DNA from: DATKEG01 sp035544515
Lineage (GTDB): Bacteria > Acidobacteriota > Vicinamibacteria > Fen-336
DNA: 11,171 nt
NCBI GenBank assembly: GCA_035544515.1
Contig: DATKEG010000075.1
Coordinates: forward strand, 1 to 11,171
Direction of reading: 5' to 3'
The position numbers and the translations under genes were made by a program. A model generated the notes under the pieces. The model was not told the DNA's origin and did no database searches. It saw only the letters and a list, made by a program, of their open reading frames with translations. This document shows positions 6,410 through 11,171 of this stretch, piece after piece (position 1 is the stretch's first letter; every line of letters starts with the position of its first letter).

Positions 6410-7189
6410 ATGGATCCTCGCGACCTGGACACCCTGCTCCGCGCGGTTCGTGAAGGGCGGGTGAGCCCCGAGCAGGCCGCCGAGCGCCTCAAGACGCTTC
6501 CCTACGAAAACCTGGGGTTCGCTACGGTCGACCATCATCGGGCGCTCCGCCGCGGCTTCGGCGAGGTCGTCTTCGGGGCGGGCAAGACGCCCGAACAGAT
6601 CGCCAGCATCGTCGAGCGGATCGCCGCGCGCGGCCAGAACGTCCTGGTCACGCGCGCGACGGCGGACGTCTTCGAGCGCCTCTCCGGTGCCCGTCCGGCC
6701 GGAGAGGTGACGCACCACGAGAGCGCCCGCGCCGTCGCGCTGGTGCAGACGCCGCCGGCCCCCCTCGACGGCCGCGTGGCCGTCGTCTGCGCGGGGACGT
6801 CGGACGTGCCGGTGGCGGAGGAAGCGGCGATCACCGCCGAGTTCCACGGCGCGGCGGTGGATCGCATCTACGACGTGGGCGTCGCCGGGCTGCACCGCCT
6901 TCTCGACCGCGCCCCGCTGATCCGGCAGGCCACGGTCGTCGTGGTGGCGGCCGGCATGGAGGGAGCCCTCCCCTCCGTGGTCGGGGGCCTGGTCGAGGCG
7001 CCTGTGATCGCCGTCCCGACGAGCATCGGCTACGGAGCGTCCTTCCAGGGCCTCGCCGCGCTCCTGGCCATGCTCAACTCGTGCGCGTCCGGGGTGGCCG
7101 TGGTCAACATCGACAATGGCTTCGGGGCGGGGTACATGGCCTGCTCCATCCTCCGCTCCGCCCGACCGGTTTCTAGTCCCACATCTTGA
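6410..7189 (+). CDS. larB: LarB, pyridinium-3,5-biscarboxylic acid mononucleotide synthase
   Basis: This 259-residue cytoplasmic enzyme of nickel-pincer nucleotide (NPN) biosynthesis is known in the family to carboxylate the nicotinate ring of NaAD and cleave off AMP, giving the biscarboxylated mononucleotide that LarE and LarC convert to NPN for LarA-type racemases. The N-terminal region contains DHHRALRRGFGEVVFGAGKT (41-60), the LarB hallmark. The C-terminal half (about 122-249) is a PurE-like domain: VAVVCAGTSDVPVAEEA, DVGVAGLHRLL, AAGMEGALPSVVGGL and VPTSIGYGASF. LNSCASG (222-228) holds C225, corresponding to the conserved catalytic cysteine of characterised LarB. VVNIDNGFGAG follows, also conserved. 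Length is normal and the PurE core is complete. I chose the ATG at 6410 because the protein then begins at the usual LarB N terminus; the frame is open much further upstream only because it runs antisense through the glycosyltransferase. No strong Shine-Dalgarno is visible. larA, larC and larE are not in this window. Confidence 0.95.
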   Translation: MDPRDLDTLLRAVREGRVSPEQAAERLKTLPYENLGFATVDHHRALRRGFGEVVFGAGKTPEQIASIVERIAARGQNVLVTRATADVFERLSGARPAGEVTHHESARAVALVQTPPAPLDGRVAVVCAGTSDVPVAEEAAITAEFHGAAVDRIYDVGVAGLHRLLDRAPLIRQATVVVVAAGMEGALPSVVGGLVEAPVIAVPTSIGYGASFQGLAALLAMLNSCASGVAVVNIDNGFGAGYMACSILRSARPVSSPTS

Positions 7190-7214
7190 CAAAACCGTTG
7201 ATTCTTCTCATCTT
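7186..7214 (+). promoter_or_regulatory. Candidate sigma-70 type promoter for mutS2-dnaG
   Basis: A perfect -35 hexamer TTGACA (7186-7191) overlaps the larB stop codon. At the standard 17-base spacing stands CATCTT (7209-7214), a three-of-six -10. The stretch 7190-7220 is unusually AT-rich for this window. Transcription would leave a leader of roughly 110 bases before mutS2. The -35 is convincing, the -10 is weak. Confidence 0.4.
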
Positions 7215-7229
7215 CTAGTCAGTCCTGCC

Positions 7230-7256
7230 CCTCGTCTCCGGCCAGGCGGACCGAGG
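7230..7256 (+). other. Hairpin in the mutS2 leader
   Basis: CCTCG (7230-7234) pairs with CGAGG (7252-7256), and TCCG (7237-7240) pairs with CGGA (7247-7250), around a six-base loop with a small asymmetric internal loop (TC versus C). It lies about 77 bases before the mutS2 start. There is no T run, so it does not look like a terminator. It could be a leader structure or chance in GC-rich DNA. The rest of the 144-base gap 7190-7333 holds only the candidate promoter and the mutS2 ribosome binding site. Confidence 0.3.
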
Positions 7257-7320
7257 TGGGTTCAGGATCCTTCATCTGGTGTCCCAACCCTCACCGTCAC
7301 AGCGCCTTGGCGAGATACTC

Positions 7321-7326
7321 GAGGGG
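7321..7326 (+). promoter_or_regulatory. Ribosome binding site of mutS2
   Basis: GAGGGG lies seven bases before the ATG at 7334. It favours this start over an in-frame GTG at 7256 and over a TTG at 7385 that would sit closer to the usual MutS2 N terminus. Confidence 0.65.
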
Positions 7327-7333
7327 CGGCGGC

Positions 7334-9820
7334 ATGAGTGCGCGCGGGACAAGGCCGACGGCTGGCGGAGGGACGACAGGCTGCTTGAACGGCAATAGTT
7401 TCCGAACACTGGAGTTTGACGCCGTCAAGGCGCTCGTCCTCAGCTACGCCGGTTCGGCAGCGGGCCAGCGGCGCCTCCACCACCTGACCCCCGCCACGGA
7501 CGTGGCCGAGGTACGCCGGCGCCTGCTGCGGACGCGTGAGGCACTCGCGCTCGTCCGGACGCTCGGCCGCCAGCCCTACCACGACCTTCCCGACGTCTCC
7601 GAGCCGCTCGCCGCCGCGCGGGTGGAAGGGGTCGACCTCGAGCCGCGACAGCTCCTCGACGTCGCGTCCTTCGTCGAGGGCGGCATGGAGATCGCGCGGG
7701 CCGTCGCGCGGTGCGAGGCCGCGCCGGGCCTGGCGCGTCGCGCCTCGGAAGTGCCCGTGCTCGACGACGTCGCGTCCGCCATCCGGCGGGCCATCCTGCC
7801 GTCGGGCGAAGTCTCGGACGACGCCTCGCCGCGGCTGGCCGAGGTCCGCCGCGCGCTCACCCGGCTGCGCGCGCAGCTCACGACGGTGATGGAGTCCCTC
7901 CTGCGCGGCAAGGAAGCCGAGCGCGCGCTGCAGGACAAGCTCATCACCACGCGCAACGAGCGCTACGTACTGCTGGTCAAGGCGGAGCAGCGCGGCCAGG
8001 TGCCCGGGATCATCCACGGCTCGTCCGGGTCCGGGGCGAGCCTGTTCGTCGAGCCCCTGCCCGCGGTGGAGCTGAACAACGACATCGTCTCCCTGGGCGA
8101 CCAGGAGCGGGCGGAGGTGCAGCGCATCCTGCGCGAGCTGACGTCGCGCGTGGGCGACCGGGCGGCCGACCTGGGCCTGGCCCTCGACGTGCTGGGCGAG
8201 CTCGACGCCGCGCAGGCCATGGCCCTCACCGCGCGGGACATGGACGCGACCGAGCCCGAGATCTGGGAGGAAGCGGCCGGCAACGAGGATCAGGCGCTCG
8301 AATTGAAGGACGCTCGCCACCCGCTGCTCATGCCCGCCATCTGCGAGCGGCTGGGCCTGGCCCGGCGCTCCACGCGCGAGCCGGTGCCGGTCACTCTGCG
8401 CGTGGGCTTCGGGGCTCCGGTGCTCGTCATCAGCGGGCCGAACACGGGCGGCAAGACGGTGGCGCTGAAGACGGCCGGCCTCCTGTCCCTGATGGCCCAG
8501 TGCGGGCTCTTCGTGCCCGCGGGGCAGGGCAGCGTGCTGCCGGTGTTCCGGCGCGTGTACGCCGACATCGGCGACGAGCAGTCGATCGAGGCCAACCTCT
8601 CCACGTTCTCGGCGCACCTGGCCACCATCGTGGAGATGACGAAGGGCCTGGAGCTGCCCGCACTCGTCTTGCTCGATGAGGCGGGCGCGGGCACCGATCC
8701 CACCGAGGGCGGGGCGCTGGGCGTGGCCATCGTGGACTACTTCCGCTCCCGCGGGGCCATGGTCATGGCCACCACGCACCACGGGCTGCTCAAGGCCTAC
8801 GCGCAGTCCACCCCCGGCGTGGGCTCGGCCTCCTTCGGCTACGACCCCGGCACGTACGAGCCGACGTACCGCCTGGCGCTCGGCGTGGCCGGCCGCTCCA
8901 TGGCGCTGGAGATGGCCGAGCGGCTCGGGCTGCCCCCCGCGGTCGTGCGCGACGCGCGCGCGAGGCGCGACGACAAGGAGGCGCAGGCCGAGGCGCTGCT
9001 CGAGAAGCTCGAGGAGGACCGCTCCGCGCTCGCCGCCGAGCGGGAGCGCATCGCGGCCGAGCGGGCGGCCGTGGAGGCCGCGCGGCACCAGGTCGCAGCC
9101 GCCGAGAGCGCGGTCGAGGCCAGGAAGCGGGCGGAGCTGGACGCCTTCAAGCGCGAGCTGCAGCGCCGGGGCGAGGAGGCGGCGCGCAAGGCCACCGAGG
9201 CGGTGGCCCAGGCCGTGCGCCGCCTCGAGGCGGCGCCGCGACTGACGCCGGCGGCCACGGCCAGGGCGCGGTCACAGGCCGTGGGCGCCATCCGCGAGGC
9301 ACAGCAGGAGGCCCTCAGCCTGCCCGGCCTGGCGCTGGCCGAGCCTTCGCCGCCGGAGACGGCGCTGGCCGTGGGCGGACGCGCGCGCCTCAGGACGCTG
9401 GGCGTCGTCGGCGAGATCATGGCGCTGCCCGCGAAGGGAGACGCCGAGGTGGCGGTCGGCGGCAAGCGGCTCCGCGTGCCCCGCAGCGAGCTTTTGGGCG
9501 TGGCCGGTCCGGCCCAGGCCAGCCGCGCGGCGTTTCGTCCGTCGCCGGCGGGGGCCCGGGACACCGGCGGGGCGAACGCCTTCGAGGTCAACGTGGTGGG
9601 CCTCACCACCGATGAGGCCGTGCCCAAGGTGGACAAGGCGCTCGACCAGGCGGTGATGGCCGAGCGCGGCGTGGTGCGCGTCATCCACGGTTTCGGCTCG
9701 GGCGCGCTCCGCCGGGCGGTGGCGACACTCCTCCACGACCACCCGCACGTCGCGTCCTTCCGGGCGGGCGGCGCGCGCGAAGGCGGCGGCGGCGTGACCG
9801 TCGTCGAGCTGAAGGAATAG
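7334..9820 (+). CDS. mutS2: MutS2 family ATPase with C-terminal Smr domain
   Basis: This 828-residue protein is a little longer than typical MutS2 (about 780-800), partly because of some 26 extra N-terminal residues before FRTLEFDAV. Family members bind branched DNA and suppress recombination, and in Bacillus MutS2 splits collided ribosomes. It lacks the MutS mismatch-recognition domain, as expected. Visible in order: an N-terminal helical core with GSSGSGASLFVEP; Walker A GPNTGGKT (368-375); the signature SIEANLSTFSAHL (from 417); Walker B LVLLDEAGAGTD (D448, E449); the TTHH switch (480-483); a long charged coiled coil (about 548-635); a KOW-like beta domain (GGRARLRTLGVVGEI and following); and an Smr domain from about 750. 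In Smr, HGFGSGALRRAV (from H785) is intact, but the usual LDLRG strand reads FEVNVVG (750-756), losing the Asp and Arg. The stop is four bases before dnaG, whose ribosome binding site lies inside the mutS2 3' end, so the two are an operon. Confidence 0.96.
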   Translation: MSARGTRPTAGGGTTGCLNGNSFRTLEFDAVKALVLSYAGSAAGQRRLHHLTPATDVAEVRRRLLRTREALALVRTLGRQPYHDLPDVSEPLAAARVEGVDLEPRQLLDVASFVEGGMEIARAVARCEAAPGLARRASEVPVLDDVASAIRRAILPSGEVSDDASPRLAEVRRALTRLRAQLTTVMESLLRGKEAERALQDKLITTRNERYVLLVKAEQRGQVPGIIHGSSGSGASLFVEPLPAVELNNDIVSLGDQERAEVQRILRELTSRVGDRAADLGLALDVLGELDAAQAMALTARDMDATEPEIWEEAAGNEDQALELKDARHPLLMPAICERLGLARRSTREPVPVTLRVGFGAPVLVISGPNTGGKTVALKTAGLLSLMAQCGLFVPAGQGSVLPVFRRVYADIGDEQSIEANLSTFSAHLATIVEMTKGLELPALVLLDEAGAGTDPTEGGALGVAIVDYFRSRGAMVMATTHHGLLKAYAQSTPGVGSASFGYDPGTYEPTYRLALGVAGRSMALEMAERLGLPPAVVRDARARRDDKEAQAEALLEKLEEDRSALAAERERIAAERAAVEAARHQVAAAESAVEARKRAELDAFKRELQRRGEEAARKATEAVAQAVRRLEAAPRLTPAATARARSQAVGAIREAQQEALSLPGLALAEPSPPETALAVGGRARLRTLGVVGEIMALPAKGDAEVAVGGKRLRVPRSELLGVAGPAQASRAAFRPSPAGARDTGGANAFEVNVVGLTTDEAVPKVDKALDQAVMAERGVVRVIHGFGSGALRRAVATLLHDHPHVASFRAGGAREGGGGVTVVELKE
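9812..9816 (+). promoter_or_regulatory. Ribosome binding site of dnaG inside the end of mutS2
   Basis: AAGGA lies eight bases before the dnaG ATG at 9825 and within the last codons of mutS2. It supports the start and translational coupling of the two genes. Confidence 0.65.
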
Positions 9821-9824
9821 GCGC

Positions 9825-11171
9825 ATGGCCTTCCCCGACAGCTTTCTGGAGGAGGTGCGGCGCAGCGCCGACATCGTGCGCTACATCTCCGAGCACGTCG
9901 CCCTGCGCAAGATGGGCACCTCCTGGAAGGGCCTCTGTCCGTTCCACCAGGAGAAGACGCCCTCGTTCAACGTCCGGCAGGAGCCCGCCGTCTTCCACTG
10001 CTTCGGCTGCGGCGAGGGCGGGGACGTCTTCAAGTTCGCCATGCTGCACGAGCGGGTCTCCTTCCCGGAAGCCGTCGAGATGGTGGCGCGCCGCTTCGGC
10101 GTGCCCATCCCCGAGACGCGCACGTCCGACGCCGGTCCGGACCGGAAGCTCAAGGAGGAGCTGCTGGGTCTCATCGAGGCCGCCGCCCAGCACTTCACGC
10201 GCAACCTGTGGACGGCGCCCGGCACCCGGGCGCGCGAGTACCTCCTCGGCCGCGGGTTCAAGAAGGAGACGCTGGAGCGGATCCGGGCCGGCGCGGCGCC
10301 CGACGGCTGGACGAACCTCTTCGACGCGCTGCGGGGAAAGCACTCCGTGGAGTCGCTCAAGACCGCCGGGCTCGTGCGGGAGAAGGAAGGCCGCGGCAGC
10401 CACTACGACTGGTTCCGCAACCGCGCGATCTTCCCCATCCTGAGCGACGGCGGCAAGGTGATCGCCTTCGGCGGCCGGGCCCTGGACGCGGCCGAGCCCG
10501 CGAAGTACATGAACTCGCCGGAGAGCCCCGTCTACCAGAAGAGCCGGACGCTCTACGGCTTCTCCTGGGCCAAGGACGCCATCCGCACGGACGGCCAGGC
10601 CGTGCTGATGGAGGGCTACCTCGACGTGGCGCGCTGCCTGGAGTTCGGGATCGCGGAGGCGGTGGCGACGTGCGGCACGGCGCTGACGGCCGGCCACGCG
10701 CGCCTGCTGCGGCGGTTCACGGACAAGGTGGTGGTGAACTTCGACCAGGACGCGGCCGGCATCAAGGCCGCGCGCAAGAGCGTGGAGGTGCTGCTCGAAG
10801 AGGGCCTCAGGGTCCACATCGTCGAGCTGCCCGAGGGCCACGATCCCGACACGTTCCTCAAGGCGGAGGGCGCCGAGGCCTACCGGCAGCGCCTCCGCGA
10901 GGCGCCCGACTTCATGGAGTGGCTGATCCGGCGGGCCTCGCTCGAGAACGACCTGGCCACCCCCGCGGGCAAGGCCGCCTACCTGGCCGCGCTCCTGCCC
11001 ACGCTGGTCCGCCTCGAGAACGCGGTCGAGCGCTCGGCCTGGCTGAGCCGAATCGCGGAGCGCGGCGCCCTCGACGAGCGCGCGGCGCGCGAGGAGCTGC
11101 GCCGCGCGGTGACGGGCGCCCCCCGGCCGGCGGCGGCCGCCGCCACGGCGCTTTTTCCGGCCTCGGCCCGG
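9825..11171 (+). CDS. dnaG: DNA primase DnaG (3' partial)
   Basis: The window holds the first 449 codons, with no stop before its end; typical DnaG is about 580-650 residues, so the C-terminal helicase-binding domain lies beyond. The enzyme synthesises RNA primers for replication and works with the replicative helicase. The N-terminal CHC2 zinc finger is complete: C38xxH41 (CPFH) and C59xxC62 (CFGC). The catalytic core shows RNRAIFPI, FGGRAL, KYMNSPES and LYGF, all standard in DnaG. The TOPRIM metal site is intact: E263 in MEGYLDV, and D307/D309 in NFDQDAAG, close to the numbering of E. coli (E265, D309, D311). LPEGHDPDTFLK follows. From about residue 434 a Pro/Ala-rich linker starts, probably joining to the helicase-binding domain. 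It begins four bases after mutS2. In many bacteria rpoD follows dnaG, which may be true here but cannot be seen. Confidence 0.97.
   Translation, partial: MAFPDSFLEEVRRSADIVRYISEHVALRKMGTSWKGLCPFHQEKTPSFNVRQEPAVFHCFGCGEGGDVFKFAMLHERVSFPEAVEMVARRFGVPIPETRTSDAGPDRKLKEELLGLIEAAAQHFTRNLWTAPGTRAREYLLGRGFKKETLERIRAGAAPDGWTNLFDALRGKHSVESLKTAGLVREKEGRGSHYDWFRNRAIFPILSDGGKVIAFGGRALDAAEPAKYMNSPESPVYQKSRTLYGFSWAKDAIRTDGQAVLMEGYLDVARCLEFGIAEAVATCGTALTAGHARLLRRFTDKVVVNFDQDAAGIKAARKSVEVLLEEGLRVHIVELPEGHDPDTFLKAEGAEAYRQRLREAPDFMEWLIRRASLENDLATPAGKAAYLAALLPTLVRLENAVERSAWLSRIAERGALDERAAREELRRAVTGAPRPAAAAATALFPASAR

Noticed and set aside
7262..9088. 608-codon minus-strand open frame opposite mutS2
   Set aside because: mutS2 is certain on the plus strand; the antisense product is rich in Arg, Gly and His with no domain pattern.

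Overview
This is a very GC-rich bacterial chromosomal window with strong G/C bias at third codon positions. It looks like an ordinary housekeeping or conserved-accessory region, not a mobile or defence island. The order larB-mutS2-dnaG, the compact genes with GTG starts and stop/start overlaps, and the cellulose-synthase-like glycosyltransferase suggest an uncultured high-GC soil or subsurface lineage (Candidatus Rokubacteria/Methylomirabilota-like, or Acidobacteria/Deltaproteobacteria-like). This placement is inference from gene style only. I see no tRNA, rRNA, insertion sequence, CRISPR array, att site, long repeat or phage gene.

Layout. Plus strand 2-1167: the 3' part of a membrane-anchored protein of unknown function, followed five bases later by a small DUF971 protein with two CPCAxC motifs. 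Minus strand 4597-1238: a three-gene, tightly coupled cluster, read in the order large Rossmann-fold NAD(P)-binding protein, cation diffusion facilitator, then a protein with a GNAT-like C-terminal half. Here the stop of each gene abuts or overlaps the start signals of the next. Minus strand 6268-4781: a processive-type family 2 glycosyltransferase, separated from that cluster by a 183-base gap holding a perfect inverted repeat. Plus strand 6410-11171: larB, then mutS2, then the first 449 codons of dnaG, which runs off the window. dnaG starts four bases after mutS2 ends.

How the genes relate. mutS2 and dnaG form a clear two-gene unit for nucleic-acid maintenance (ribosome rescue or anti-recombination, and replication priming). 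larB makes the precursor of the nickel-pincer nucleotide cofactor, and its partners larA/larC/larE are not here, so it is probably a positional neighbour rather than a functional partner. A consensus -35 hexamer over the larB stop codon suggests that mutS2-dnaG can be transcribed independently. The glycosyltransferase and larB diverge from a 141-base AT-richer spacer that must hold both promoters. The minus-strand trio pairs a metal exporter with two proteins whose substrates I cannot name.

I did not find a convincing undescribed multi-gene system. The items most worth a second look are the Rossmann protein lacking the usual SDR tyrosine, its coupled neighbours, the internally duplicated DUF971 protein, and the altered Smr motif in MutS2.
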